Position numbers and translations under genes: made by a program. Positions 8,023-17,163 of a DNA stretch of 32,377 bases are shown piece after piece. Within the stretch, counting starts at the first letter, position 1, and every line of letters starts with the position of its first letter. The DNA lies in contig JAFSXR010000056.1 in the NCBI GenBank assembly GCA_017443985.1, positions 1 to 32,377 on the forward strand, written 5' to 3'. The stretch comes from Synergistaceae bacterium (GTDB lineage Bacteria > Synergistota > Synergistia > Synergistales > Aminobacteriaceae). The notes beneath the pieces were generated by a model. The model was not told the DNA's origin, searched no databases, and saw only the letters and a program-made list of their open reading frames with translations.

Positions 8023-8028
8023 TATAAT
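8023..8028 (+). promoter_or_regulatory. -10 box of the gap promoter
   Basis: A perfect TATAAT lies 55 bases before the gap start codon and just after the flagellin terminator. The -35 position falls on the T run of the terminator (about 8000-8005) and matches poorly. Confidence 0.6.
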
Positions 8029-8083
8029 GAAAACGTTTTGATGATTATCAGAAATTTGTTAAATTTTAGGAGGAATTTTTATT

Positions 8084-9097
8084 ATGGCTGTAAGAGTTGC
8101 CATTAACGGCTTTGGAAGAATAGGCCGTCTCGCTTTCCGTCAGATGTTTGATGCAGAGGGCTACGAGGTCGTAGCTATCAATGACCTTGTCGCTCCGAAA
8201 ATGCTTGCTCATCTTCTTAAATACGACACGACACACGGACGCTACAATAAGACAGTAGGCTTTGATGACGAAAAAGGCACAATCACCGTAGACGGAAAAG
8301 TTATTACTATTTATGCTAAACCGAAAGCGGAGGAGCTTCCTTGGGGCGAGCTTAAAGTTGACGTAGTTCTTGAGTGCTCAGGTTTCTATGCGTCAAAGGC
8401 AAAGGCTGAAGCTCATATTAAAGCCGGTGCGCGCAAAGTTGTTATCTCCGCTCCTGCCGGAAATGACCTTCCGACAATCGTTTACAATGTCAACCACAAG
8501 ACGCTTAAACCCGAAGACACGATTATTTCAGCGGCAAGTTGCACGACGAACTGCCTTGCTCCTATGGCAAAGGCCCTTAACGACCTCGCGCCCATCGTAT
8601 CAGGCTTCATGACGACAGTACACGCTTACACCGGCGACCAGATGATTCTTGACGGCCCTCACCGCAAAGGCGATTTAAGACGCGCAAGAGCGGCTGCCTG
8701 CAACATCGTACCGAACTCAACGGGCGCGGCGAAAGCTATCGGTCTTGTTATTCCTGAGTTATCCGGAAAACTTGACGGCGCAGCGCAGAGAGTCCCGACA
8801 CCGACAGGCTCAACAACAATTCTTGACGCAGTAGTCGAGGGCACATGGACAGTCGAGCAGATTAATGCCCAGATGAAAAAAGAAGAGACGGAGTCATTCG
8901 AGTACAACGAGGACCAGATAGTTTCTTCGGACATCATCGACAGCACAGCCGGTTCAATCTTTGACGCGACACAGACGAAAGTTAAGCCGGTCGGAGCTGA
9001 TAAGAGCCTTGTTCAGGTCGTTTCATGGTACGACAACGAGAACTCATACACGAGCCAGATGGTCCGCACAATCAAATACTTCTCAGAACTTAAATAA
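8084..9097 (+). CDS. gap: Glyceraldehyde-3-phosphate dehydrogenase, type I
   Basis: A 337-residue cytoplasmic enzyme that oxidises and phosphorylates glyceraldehyde 3-phosphate to 1,3-bisphosphoglycerate, normally with NAD+. The Rossmann motif INGFGRIGR stands at residues 7-15, and an Asp at the end of the second beta strand (AINDL) favours NAD. The catalytic Cys153 is in SCTTNCLAP, and the catalytic His is in the following TVHAYTGDQ segment. PTPTGS and [13 protein letters not shown] are also typical. Length is normal. The ATG follows AGGAGG at good spacing. A promoter and a terminator isolate it, so it is not in an operon with pgk or tpi here. Confidence 0.98.
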   Translation: MAVRVAINGFGRIGRLAFRQMFDAEGYEVVAINDLVAPKMLAHLLKYDTTHGRYNKTVGFDDEKGTITVDGKVITIYAKPKAEELPWGELKVDVVLECSGFYASKAKAEAHIKAGARKVVISAPAGNDLPTIVYNVNHKTLKPEDTIISAASCTTNCLAPMAKALNDLAPIVSGFMTTVHAYTGDQMILDGPHRKGDLRRARAAACNIVPNSTGAAKAIGLVIPELSGKLDGAAQRVPTPTGSTTILDAVVEGTWTVEQINAQMKKEETESFEYNEDQIVSSDIIDSTAGSIFDATQTKVKPVGADKSLVQVVSWYDNENSYTSQMVRTIKYFSELK

Positions 9098-9124
9098 CTT
9101 AAAAATATTTTGAAATCAAATTAG

Positions 9125-9159
9125 TTCCTGCCAGCAAAAACGCGGCAGGAATTTTTTTT
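9125..9159 (+). terminator. Rho-independent terminator of gap
   Basis: TTCCTGCC (9125-9132) pairs with GGCAGGAA (9144-9151), followed by eight T residues. Confidence 0.95.
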
Positions 9160-9186
9160 ATCGAAGCCGGCCGGGTAATTTTCTCT

Positions 9187-9216
9187 ATTGATTATTATTG
9201 ACTTAGAAAATATAAT
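9187..9216 (+). promoter_or_regulatory. ctsR promoter with overlapping CtsR-like operator
   Basis: TTGATT (9188-9193), a 17-base spacer and TATAAT (9211-9216) form a strong sigma-70-type promoter. On the - strand, 9203-9187 reads AGTCAAT-AAT-AATCAAT, a direct heptad repeat with a 3-base gap, close to the CtsR box (A/G)GTCAAA-N3-(A/G)GTCAAA. It covers the -35 box, so binding would block transcription and allow autoregulation. Confidence 0.65.
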
Positions 9217-9271
9217 TTGCTTAAATGATTCTTTAACATGAAATTAAAAATGAAAAGAGCTGAAAAATTTT

Positions 9272-9766
9272 ATGCAGGATTATTCAGATAACTTATCGCA
9301 GGTAATTGAAAGATATATTCTAGGACTATTTCAGAACGAAGAGGACGAGAATTTTATTAGCCTAAGGCGCAAAGAACTTGCCGAGATGTTCGGCTGCGTT
9401 CCGAGCCAGATTAATTATGTTTTGAGAAGCCGTTTCGGCCCTGAGCGCGGATATTTAATCGAGAGCAGGCGCGGAGAATACGGCTATATAAAAATCCTTC
9501 GCATAACATACGACGAGCCGAAAGAAAAATCTAAGCACATTAACGACATAATCGGCGATGAAATTTCTCTTCATGATGCCTGCAGACTCTTAGAGGTATT
9601 GAAAGAACGCAGCTTCATCACCGACCGCGAACGTCTTTTAATCGAGATAGCACTGCGCAATGAAAGCTCAAATAAAACCCCGCGAAAAACTGCACGGCTT
9701 TTCAAGAGACTGTTAAAAAGTTTAATGAGTTCAGAAATATCTGAAGAAAATTTTATCGATAATTAA
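9272..9766 (+). CDS. ctsR: CtsR, transcriptional repressor of class III heat-shock genes
   Basis: A 164-residue cytoplasmic repressor. The N-terminal half carries the winged helix-turn-helix typical of CtsR (LSQVIERYI, then RRKELAEMFGCVPSQINYVL and FGPERGYLIESRRGEYGYI with the glycine-rich wing used as a thermosensor). The helical C-terminal half is for dimerisation. Known members repress clpC, clpP and their own operon through heptad repeats; one such site lies over the promoter here. The start codon follows a weak site (GAAAAGAG). clpC begins 20 bases after the stop. The genes mcsA and mcsB, which lie between ctsR and clpC in Bacillus, are missing from this locus. Confidence 0.93.
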   Translation: MQDYSDNLSQVIERYILGLFQNEEDENFISLRRKELAEMFGCVPSQINYVLRSRFGPERGYLIESRRGEYGYIKILRITYDEPKEKSKHINDIIGDEISLHDACRLLEVLKERSFITDRERLLIEIALRNESSNKTPRKTARLFKRLLKSLMSSEISEENFIDN

Positions 9767-9786
9767 AACTTAGGAGAAAAAATTTT

Positions 9787-12249
9787 ATGTGGCAGTTTTA
9801 CACAGACAGAGGAAAAAGAGTTATACAGCTTGCCCATCAGGAAGCCTTGAGCATGGGGCACACAATGGTAGAGCCGGAGCATTTATTATTAGGCGTTTTG
9901 CAGGAGGGTGGGGGCGTTGCGTGTCAGGCACTTTCTGAATTAGGAGTTGACCCGGAAAATTTTGCTGCTCATATCCGTGATTTAATAGGCCGCTCGCAGG
10001 ATATTTTAGCGAAGCCGGTCGATCTGCCTTTAAGTCCACGTATGCACAGGGCTTTAGATTTAGCTGTGGCCGAAGCGCGCAAAATGGGCGTTAATTATGT
10101 CGATACGGAGCATATTTTATTAGGAATTTTAGCGGACGACTCAGGGCTCATAGTCCAGCAGTTTAAGTCAATGGGCGTTACGCCTCTTTCAGTTTTGAAG
10201 CAGATAAATGAAATTTTATCGGGCACAGCCACGCGCAAAATCACCGCAGCCGGCACGGACAAGAACACAAAGCGAAAAGTTAAAGTAAAAACTCCGACGC
10301 TTGATAATTTAGGCACGGACTTGACAGAACGCGCAAGAAACGGAGAGCTTGACCCCGTAATAGGCCGCGAAAAAGAAATTAAGCGCGTAATGCAGGTCTT
10401 ATGCAGGCGTACTAAGTGCAACCCCGTTTTAATAGGCGATCCGGGCGTGGGAAAGACGGCAGTAGTTGAGGGGCTCGCACGTCAAATTGTTTCGGGGATT
10501 GTCCCGGAGCCGTTGATAGAAAAAAGAATAATTCAATTAAACATGGGGACATTAGTCGCCGGAACAAAATACAGGGGCGAATTTGAAGAGCGTCTCCGCC
10601 GTATAGTAAAAGAATTGACGGATAGTAACGGCGATGTAATTTTATTTGTCGATGAAGTCCACACGATTATAGGCGCAGGCAACGCCGAAGGAGCTACGGA
10701 TGCGGCAAATATCTTGAAGCCTGAATTATCACGCGGAGTTTTTCAATTAATCGGCGCGACAACACAAGACGAATATAGAAAATACGTTGAAAAGGACGCG
10801 GCACTCGAAAGACGTTTTCAGCCCGTCCAGGTCGACGAGCCAGACATTGATAACTCAATTTTAATATTAAAAGGCTTGAAGGATAAATACGAAAATCATC
10901 ACAACGTAATTTTCACTGACGAGGCCATTGACGCGGCTGCGAGACTTTCATCGCGTTATATTCAAGATAGATTTCTGCCCGACAAGGGAATTGATTTAAT
11001 CGATGAGGCAGGAGCGAGAACGCGCCTGATGACTTTTGAACTTCCTGAATATATTAATAACATTAAAAATAAACTCGAAAAAGTCCAGAAAAAAAAGGAA
11101 GAGGCCGTTTTAACTGAACAGTACGAACTTGCTACGGAACTCCGCGACGAGGAACGGAAAATTTCCGATGAACTTGACAACGAAATAAAAAGCTGGCAGA
11201 AAAAACAAAAAGTTATGAGGCCCGCAATCACTGCTGAAGATATTGCAACGGTCGTAGCCGAACAGACGGGCATTCCGGTTAAACAAATGACAGAAACCGA
11301 GACTACGAGATTATTAAAAATGGAAAAGGAAATTTCGCGCCGTTTAATAGGCCAAGACGAAGCAGTAAGCTCTGTTTCCCGTGCCGTCAGACGTGCAAGA
11401 ACTGGCCTGCGCGACCCTCGAAGGCCAATAGGGAGCTTTTTATTCATGGGCCCGACAGGTGTCGGAAAAACGGAACGAGCGCGGTGTTTAGCAAGATTTT
11501 TATTCGGGCGTGATGATGCCATGATTAGAATCGACATGAGCGAATTTATGGAACGTCATGAAGTTTCAAAACTTGTCGGCGCACCTCCAGGCTACGTAGG
11601 CCACGAGAACGGCGGAAAATTGACTGAACAGGTAAGACGCAAGCCCTACAGCGTAATTTTATTTGACGAAATTGAGAAGGCCCACCCGGAAATTTTTAAT
11701 ATTTTGCTTCAAGTTCTCGATGACGGAAAATTGACGGACGGTCAGGGCAGAAAAGTTGACTTCCGAAACACCGTAATAATCATGACGAGCAACGTCGGAG
11801 CAAAGGAAGCACAGCAGGGAAATTCTTTAGGCTTCGGGACGAGCGCGGAAACTCAATCAAAACGCGACTGGGAGCGCACAAAGAATATAATTCTTGAGGA
11901 AGCTAACAGGACTTTCAGGCCGGAATTTTTGAACAGGATTGACGAAATGATAGTGTTCAAGCCGTTGTCGCGTGAGAGTTTATTAAAGATAATCGATACT
12001 ATGCTCGAAGATTTATCGTCAAGGCTCGGCACGACGGGAGTTTCGATTGATATTTCGCAGGAAGTCAAAGAAAAAATTTTAGATAAGGGCTTCAAACCTA
12101 AGTACGGCGCGAGACCTTTACGCCGCGCAATTCAATCAATGCTTGAAGATAAGCTAGCGGACTTCATGCTCTCGAAAAAACTTTCTGAAGAAAATTCAAA
12201 AATTAACGTAAATCTCGAAGGCGAAGAGCTTTTGTGCGAAATGGCATAA
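9787..12249 (+). CDS. clpC: ClpC, AAA+ unfoldase of the Clp protease
   Basis: An 820-residue ATPase that unfolds proteins and feeds them to ClpP. Domains in order: double Clp N repeat (1-145), AAA module 1 (about 170-410) with Walker A GDPGVGKT at 217-224 and Walker B FVDEVH; a UVR/coiled-coil middle region (about 425-465); and AAA module 2 (about 480-815) with Walker A GPTGVGKT at 555-562 and Walker [11 protein letters not shown]. The second Walker A continues as ERAR rather than the usual ELAR, a small oddity. The ATG follows TTAGGAGA closely. It is cotranscribed with ctsR and so likely controlled by CtsR. The azlC gene begins 3 bases after the stop, an unusual downstream partner. Confidence 0.97.
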   Translation: MWQFYTDRGKRVIQLAHQEALSMGHTMVEPEHLLLGVLQEGGGVACQALSELGVDPENFAAHIRDLIGRSQDILAKPVDLPLSPRMHRALDLAVAEARKMGVNYVDTEHILLGILADDSGLIVQQFKSMGVTPLSVLKQINEILSGTATRKITAAGTDKNTKRKVKVKTPTLDNLGTDLTERARNGELDPVIGREKEIKRVMQVLCRRTKCNPVLIGDPGVGKTAVVEGLARQIVSGIVPEPLIEKRIIQLNMGTLVAGTKYRGEFEERLRRIVKELTDSNGDVILFVDEVHTIIGAGNAEGATDAANILKPELSRGVFQLIGATTQDEYRKYVEKDAALERRFQPVQVDEPDIDNSILILKGLKDKYENHHNVIFTDEAIDAAARLSSRYIQDRFLPDKGIDLIDEAGARTRLMTFELPEYINNIKNKLEKVQKKKEEAVLTEQYELATELRDEERKISDELDNEIKSWQKKQKVMRPAITAEDIATVVAEQTGIPVKQMTETETTRLLKMEKEISRRLIGQDEAVSSVSRAVRRARTGLRDPRRPIGSFLFMGPTGVGKTERARCLARFLFGRDDAMIRIDMSEFMERHEVSKLVGAPPGYVGHENGGKLTEQVRRKPYSVILFDEIEKAHPEIFNILLQVLDDGKLTDGQGRKVDFRNTVIIMTSNVGAKEAQQGNSLGFGTSAETQSKRDWERTKNIILEEANRTFRPEFLNRIDEMIVFKPLSRESLLKIIDTMLEDLSSRLGTTGVSIDISQEVKEKILDKGFKPKYGARPLRRAIQSMLEDKLADFMLSKKLSEENSKINVNLEGEELLCEMA

Positions 12250-12252
12250 GCA

Positions 12253-12945
12253 ATGAAAGAAAAAAATAAATTTTTAACTAACTCCTCTCTTCTCATTGCC
12301 TTAAAAGACTCAGTGCCCGTAATGACGGGCTATATAGTTCTTGGACTTGGCTTCGGAATACTTTTAAGCTCAAAAGGCTATAACGCTTTGTGGGCGTTTG
12401 TCATGTGCATATTGATTTATTCGGGAACTATGCAGTTTGTGGCGATAAATTTATTTTCGGGCGGTGTGTCATTGTGGACTTCGGCTCTTACTTCGTTAAT
12501 GGTAAGCGCAAGGCATTTATTTTACGGAATTTCGATGGTTGGCCGCTACAGAAAAATTCACGGCATTAAAAAATTTTATATGATATGTTCTTTAACTGAC
12601 GAGACATATTCTCTTGTCTGTGAAGCCGACGATGAAAATTACTGTTTTTATGTTTCGCTGTTCAATCATCTTTACTGGATAACGGGCTGTGTTACGGGCG
12701 CGCTGCTCGGTCAGGTTCTGCCGTTTAATTCAAAGGGAATAGATTTTTCTTTGACGGCGTTGTTTGTAACAATCTGCGTAGAACAGTGGCTAAATTCAGA
12801 AAATCACTATCCTGCTTTAATCGGCTTTGCGGCGAGTATTTTATGTCTTTTGATTTTTGGAGCAAATAATTTTTTAATTCCTTCAATGATTTTAATAACT
12901 GCCGCGCTTTTAGCATTGAAAGGGCGATTAGAAAAAAATGTTTGA
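12253..12945 (+). CDS. azlC: AzlC family branched-chain amino acid exporter, large subunit
   Basis: A 230-residue membrane protein of the LIV-E/AzlC family. The start region carries the family pattern (ALKDSVPVMTGYIVLGLGFG, then YSGTMQFVAINL and SARHLFYGISM). About six hydrophobic helices can be drawn. With AzlD it forms an exporter of branched-chain amino acids or similar compounds; the substrate cannot be told. The ATG is 3 bases after the clpC stop and has no good ribosome-binding site, so translation is probably coupled to clpC. It overlaps azlD by 8 bases. Confidence 0.92.
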   Translation: MKEKNKFLTNSSLLIALKDSVPVMTGYIVLGLGFGILLSSKGYNALWAFVMCILIYSGTMQFVAINLFSGGVSLWTSALTSLMVSARHLFYGISMVGRYRKIHGIKKFYMICSLTDETYSLVCEADDENYCFYVSLFNHLYWITGCVTGALLGQVLPFNSKGIDFSLTALFVTICVEQWLNSENHYPALIGFAASILCLLIFGANNFLIPSMILITAALLALKGRLEKNV

Positions 12946-13258
12946 TATTCACGCAGGTTATATAGTGTTAATAGCAGGATTTATTACAAATTTTCTGCGC
13001 GTTCTTCCGTTCTTGGCTTTTGGGAAAAAAACGCCTGAAATTATTTTATATTTGGGGCGCGTTCTTCCCTGCTCAGTTATGGCCATGCTGACGGTGTATT
13101 GTCTGAAAGATGTTAATATTTTCGCAGGCTCTCACGGAGTCCCTGAAGTCATTGCGTGCATAACGGTTATTCTGCTTCACGTATGGCGGAGAAATACTTT
13201 ATTGAGCATAATCGTGGGCACGGGGCTTTATATGTTTCTTATTCAGGTTGTTTTTTAA
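12938..13258 (+). CDS. azlD: AzlD family branched-chain amino acid exporter, small subunit
   Basis: A 106-residue protein with four predicted membrane helices, the normal size for AzlD. The family pattern is visible in FLRVLPFLAFGKK and YLGRVLPCSVMAMLTVYCL. Its start codon overlaps the end of azlC, the usual arrangement for this two-part transporter. No clear terminator follows; the next gene is convergent and ends 20 bases away. Confidence 0.92.
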   Translation: MFDIHAGYIVLIAGFITNFLRVLPFLAFGKKTPEIILYLGRVLPCSVMAMLTVYCLKDVNIFAGSHGVPEVIACITVILLHVWRRNTLLSIIVGTGLYMFLIQVVF

Positions 13259-13277
13259 GGAGTCAGGCTTTAAGAAA

Positions 13278-14531
13278 TTAATTAATTTTTTCTTTCACAA
13301 ATTTAATTTCATCGTCGTGATTTTTAATTTCTCCGTCAATAATTGCGAGCTTTACCGCGTTCAAAGTATCGCCGATTGCTTTGCCCTTCAAACCCATTGC
13401 CTGCAAATCTTTACCCGTATACTCGCCTTTAACGCCCGTCCAAGATTCCATATGCTCAATAATTAAGCGTCTGGATTCCGGAGTTCTCAGGCATGTCAGC
13501 CAGTAAACCAGCGGCACAGCCCCGTAATCTTTGAAAAATAAATAAGCCTCCGAATTTTTTATATCTTTGCGCCCGGAGCAGAATTTTTCAACGTTCGGCC
13601 ACTGCTGAAAACATTTTGTTAATTGTTCGCGCTCGTTAGGGTTTAAGTTCATGCGGTCCATCGCTGAAAATTTTACTTCGTATTTAGATTCCGTGAACAC
13701 TACCGCCATTTTTACGAGCCATTCCATGCCCTTAAAATCAATGCCGTGCTTTTTCACTTGAGTTAAAAAATGTTCCATAACGTGAAGTTTTTTCACGGCG
13801 TTCTCGGTTACTTTCATGCCCGGAAAAAGAGCCTCCCATATGCCTAAATCGCTCATGCGTTTAACAATTTTTCTGAAGCAGTTTTCTTTTGAATTTAATT
13901 CAAGCTCCGCCCTGACCCGCGTTGTCGATAAACATTCGAGCAGGCCGCCTTTAACGGCACTTTTTAATAATCTCATAGTGTTATCTTCAAAGCTCATATT
14001 CAATCTCTGTTCGAGCCTTATTCCGCGCAAAACTCTTGAAGGGTCCTCAACGAAGCTGAGATTATGAAGAATTTTTAATAATTTGTCCTTTAAGTCTGCG
14101 CGCCCTCCAAAATTATCTGTTAAAGTTCCCCAGTCGTTTTCACTCAAAGAAATTGACATAGCATTAACCGTAAAATCTCTGCGGCTCAAATCCTGTTTTA
14201 ATGAACTGTTCTGCACAACCGGAGTAGCTGCGGCATATTCATAAAATTCTCGTCTTGCTGTGGCTACATCAACTTTCTCGCCGTCAGGAAAAGTAATCGT
14301 GCCCGTTTTATAGCGTCCGTGAAGAGTTGCTCGGCAGCCCGGCTCGTCCCACGATGACACTAATTTTTCAGCGTCCCCCTCGACAGAAATATCAATGTCC
14401 GTGTTGTGAACGCCCATTAAAATATCGCGGACAGTTCCGCCGACTAAGTACGCTTTCATGCCCAGCTCTTGAGCTTTTGTCCCGACACGGCGCAGTAATG
14501 AAAGAGTTTTCAGGCTGAAAGAATCTTCCAT
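13278..14531 (-). CDS. tRNA nucleotidyltransferase / poly(A) polymerase family protein (C-terminal half of a split gene)
   Basis: A 417-residue class II nucleotidyltransferase that would add A or CCA to tRNA 3' ends. The head motif YLVGGTVRDILMG and the metal-binding DID (TDIDISVEG) are near residues 25-55. RRDFTVNAMS follows, then LHNLSFVEDPSRVLRGIRLEQRL, a form typical of the fused DHH-CBS-nucleotidyltransferase proteins. No HD domain is seen. ATG 14531 is the first possible start; no ribosome-binding site precedes it. The 18 codons between it and the upstream TAA are open in the same frame and encode VENVANL directly before this ATG, which resembles the linker of the fused proteins. So this is probably the rear half of one ancestral protein. 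Which of CC-, A- or CCA-adding activity it has cannot be read directly. Confidence 0.9.
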   Translation of the reverse strand: MEDSFSLKTLSLLRRVGTKAQELGMKAYLVGGTVRDILMGVHNTDIDISVEGDAEKLVSSWDEPGCRATLHGRYKTGTITFPDGEKVDVATARREFYEYAAATPVVQNSSLKQDLSRRDFTVNAMSISLSENDWGTLTDNFGGRADLKDKLLKILHNLSFVEDPSRVLRGIRLEQRLNMSFEDNTMRLLKSAVKGGLLECLSTTRVRAELELNSKENCFRKIVKRMSDLGIWEALFPGMKVTENAVKKLHVMEHFLTQVKKHGIDFKGMEWLVKMAVVFTESKYEVKFSAMDRMNLNPNEREQLTKCFQQWPNVEKFCSGRKDIKNSEAYLFFKDYGAVPLVYWLTCLRTPESRRLIIEHMESWTGVKGEYTGKDLQAMGLKGKAIGDTLNAVKLAIIDGEIKNHDDEIKFVKEKIN

Positions 14532-14585
14532 GAGGTTAGCGACGTTTTCAACCCATAAAAACCCGGCAGAGTCGCGTGTATTTTC

Positions 14586-15902
14586 TTAGCCTGCAAACTG
14601 TCCCGAATGATAAATGGCCTTCAATAAAACAGCACGCGAGAGAGTTACGACTAATTTTCCGTTATCGTCAAGCACGGGCATTTTTTCAAAGCCGTAAGTC
14701 GCCATCATTCTGTGAGCTTCATCAATCGAGGCTTCGGCGGCGAGGCTGATTACCCCCTGCGTCATGAAGTCGGAAATTTTTGCTCTGTCCAATCCGTGAA
14801 GATGTGCTTTATCTAAATCCCTGCGCGTCATCATGCCGACGACTTCGCCCTCAGAATTTGCAACGGGCAATGACTTTAAGCCAAAACGCAGCATTGTCCG
14901 ATAGCCCTCATCTACTCTTGAATCTGGACTTACGGCAATAACAGGAGATGTCATTATATCCGCAACTTTCATTAAAGGCGTAATGGCTTTGGCCAATCTT
15001 TTTTCAATTTCGTCTAGTAATTCTTTTGCGTCCCTGTCCGTTAGAGTTGCGCTTCCGGCCTGATAATGACCGCTTCCGCCGTAAGGAGCTAAAAATTCTT
15101 TAACGTTCAAAACTCCCTCAACGCTTCGGGCTATGACGTTAATTTTTTTGCCGCCGTTGTTGACTACTGCAATAGTAACATGCGAATCGCAATACTCTTT
15201 TAATTTATTCACAAACACTGAAAGCCCTAATATATATTGCTCCGTTTCCGCCCATGTCAAATAAACTTTTGCGCCGTTGATATAAATTTCCCGTGCGTTT
15301 TCAGCGAGATTATCAAGTAATTTTCTGTCGTCCGCTGACATATCCGTTTCAACCTGCAATAAAATTCCCGACAAATCCGCGCCTAAATCCCTTAAATAAC
15401 TTATCGCTGCAATGTCGCGCTCGGTCGTTGTCTCGTAAGTTAATGCGCCTGTATCGTCATAAATTCCCAATGCAAATAACGTAGCTTCTTCAGGCGTGAT
15501 TTCTTTGCGTTCATTTAATAAATGCTCAAGTATCATGGTAATTGACGCGCCTATAGGCTCATATACTAATTCTTCGGCAGGAATATCATCAGGAGTCGCA
15601 GGGTGGTGGTCATAAACATGAACGGCGACATCTTGACGGCCTGCAAGAGCTGCAAACGGGCCGATTCTTGAACGCGAGCGGGCATCAACAACTATCATTA
15701 AAGTTATTTCATCCAAAGGAATTTTTTTAGGTTTTAATATTTTAGATGCCCATTGATAACCGCGCCGGGACATAAATTCACGGACTTTACGGCTCATAGA
15801 ACCCGGAGGGCATATAACAGCATCGGGATATAATTTTTGTATAGCTATCATACTGGCGAGCGAATCAAAATCGGTGTTCAAATGGCTTGTTATTAAGTGC
15901 AT
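14586..15902 (-). CDS. DHH phosphoesterase with tandem CBS domains (N-terminal half of a split gene)
   Basis: A 438-residue cytoplasmic protein. The DHH domain starts at residue 1 (HLNTDFDSLAS, a metal-binding motif) and includes the DHHPATP signature near residue 100. The DHHA1 part has GGSGHYQAGSA near residue 275. Two CBS domains follow (about 310-370 and 375-435), which in this family bind adenine nucleotides. The ATG at 15902 follows AGAGGAATT. The TAA stop lies in the same frame as the next gene, and the two together match the length and order of the fused DHH-CBS-nucleotidyltransferase proteins (about 870 residues). The DHH part is thought to remove 3' nucleotides, so the pair likely works on tRNA ends. 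Confidence 0.9.
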   Translation of the reverse strand: MHLITSHLNTDFDSLASMIAIQKLYPDAVICPPGSMSRKVREFMSRRGYQWASKILKPKKIPLDEITLMIVVDARSRSRIGPFAALAGRQDVAVHVYDHHPATPDDIPAEELVYEPIGASITMILEHLLNERKEITPEEATLFALGIYDDTGALTYETTTERDIAAISYLRDLGADLSGILLQVETDMSADDRKLLDNLAENAREIYINGAKVYLTWAETEQYILGLSVFVNKLKEYCDSHVTIAVVNNGGKKINVIARSVEGVLNVKEFLAPYGGSGHYQAGSATLTDRDAKELLDEIEKRLAKAITPLMKVADIMTSPVIAVSPDSRVDEGYRTMLRFGLKSLPVANSEGEVVGMMTRRDLDKAHLHGLDRAKISDFMTQGVISLAAEASIDEAHRMMATYGFEKMPVLDDNGKLVVTLSRAVLLKAIYHSGQFAG

Positions 15903-15931
15903 AATATAAAATTCCTCTCTTTATTTTTTTA

Positions 15932-15959
15932 AGTCAGGAATTAGAAATGAGGAGTTAAG
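15932..15959. repeat. Heptanucleotide repeat, four degenerate units
   Basis: Units AGTCAGG, AATTAGA, AATGAGG, AGTTAAG at a strict 7-base period, between the ankyrin and DHH genes. Confidence 0.55.
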
Positions 15960-15971
15960 GACAAAAAATTT

Positions 15972-17138
15972 TTATTGGCTTAATCTTTCCAATCTCTTCA
16001 AAGCGTCCGAGCCGTGCAATTTATAATTTTCACGCGCATAATCTATGGCCATTCTGCCCAGCTTATCTCTGGCTTTGACTTTGACCCCGTTTTCAAGCAA
16101 AGTCATTATAACGTCAGCATTACCTGCTTCAGCAGCAAAAATTAACGCGGTCTTGCCGTCTTTGTTATGAAGGTCTTTTGCTCCGGCTTTAATTAACATG
16201 CTTATTACTTCGGGGTTTGTAGAGCCCTTCGCAGCACGCATAAGAGCAGTCCTGCCGAGTTCGTCTTGAGCGTTGATGTCAGTTCCTGCCTTGAGCAATA
16301 CTCTTATCACTTCTGCATGACCATTTTTCGCGGCATTCATGAGCACATTTTCACCAATATTGTCAGTTTCATTTTTATCAGCTCCGGCTTTCAAAAGTGC
16401 TTTAACGACATCAGCGTGTCCATATTCTGCGGCCTTGCTCAGTGCTGCTTCACCGAGATTATCTTTAATGCTGACATCTGCACTTGCTTTCAAAAGTAAT
16501 TTAACGGTATCTGCATAACCGTATTCAGCGGCTCCCATAAGAGCGGTTTCACCGGCATCATTTACGGCGTTTACGTCAGCACCAGCCTTTATCAAGACAT
16601 CTACAACTTCAAAGTGCCCGTTTTTAGCAGCGAACATTATGCTGGTCCATTGGTCATTATCTCTCGTGTTGACATCAACTCCCTGTTCTAACAATATTTT
16701 TGTGATATCCAAACAGCCGTTGCCGGAAGCCAACGCCAGAGCAGTTCCGCCGCTGTAATTTCTGGCGTTCACGTCTGCTCCTGCCTCTAGCAGGGCTTTG
16801 ACAACTTTCTCATGACCAAACGTAGACGCTAATATAAGCGCGGTCCAGTCGCGGTTATTTTTAGCGTTCACATCAGCTCCGGCTTTTATTAATGCTTGAA
16901 CGGCTAAAAGACGGCCTCTGGCTGCTGTGATAATCAACGGAGTATGGCCTTCTTCGTCCCTTGCATTTACTTTGGCCGGCGAGTTTTCGAGAGCCTTAAT
17001 AATCTCATGCTCATAACCGTTTATACAAAGATCAAAGAATTGTTTATCAGAAATTTCCTGACTATCAGCCTGAGCAATAAACGCTGATGAGACAAAAATG
17101 GCCGACAACAACATACAAACCGCGATAATTTTTTTCAT
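15972..17138 (-). CDS. Exported ankyrin-repeat protein, long
   Basis: A 388-residue protein. MKKIIAVCMLLSAIFVSSAFIAQA is a clear signal peptide (residues 1-24). The rest is almost entirely ankyrin repeats of about 33 residues: an N-terminal cap, nine repeats of the form G-x-T-A-L-x-x-A-A-x-x-G-H-x-x-V-V-x-x-L-L-x-A-G-A-D-V-N, and a degenerate C-terminal cap ending in RLERLSQ. Ankyrin stacks bind other proteins; after export it would act in the periplasm or at the surface. The ATG follows AAGGAGGAATT at good spacing. It is a tandem paralogue of the next upstream gene (25 bases away), sharing the caps AIDYARENxKLxG. Partner unknown. Confidence 0.92.
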   Translation of the reverse strand: MKKIIAVCMLLSAIFVSSAFIAQADSQEISDKQFFDLCINGYEHEIIKALENSPAKVNARDEEGHTPLIITAARGRLLAVQALIKAGADVNAKNNRDWTALILASTFGHEKVVKALLEAGADVNARNYSGGTALALASGNGCLDITKILLEQGVDVNTRDNDQWTSIMFAAKNGHFEVVDVLIKAGADVNAVNDAGETALMGAAEYGYADTVKLLLKASADVSIKDNLGEAALSKAAEYGHADVVKALLKAGADKNETDNIGENVLMNAAKNGHAEVIRVLLKAGTDINAQDELGRTALMRAAKGSTNPEVISMLIKAGAKDLHNKDGKTALIFAAEAGNADVIMTLLENGVKVKARDKLGRMAIDYARENYKLHGSDALKRLERLSQ

Positions 17139-17163
17139 TTTGATAATTCCTCCTTAAATTTAT

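Noticed and set aside
10962-11537. Open frame of 191 codons on the - strand
   Set aside because: A shadow of clpC, low-complexity Ser-rich translation, no ribosome-binding site.
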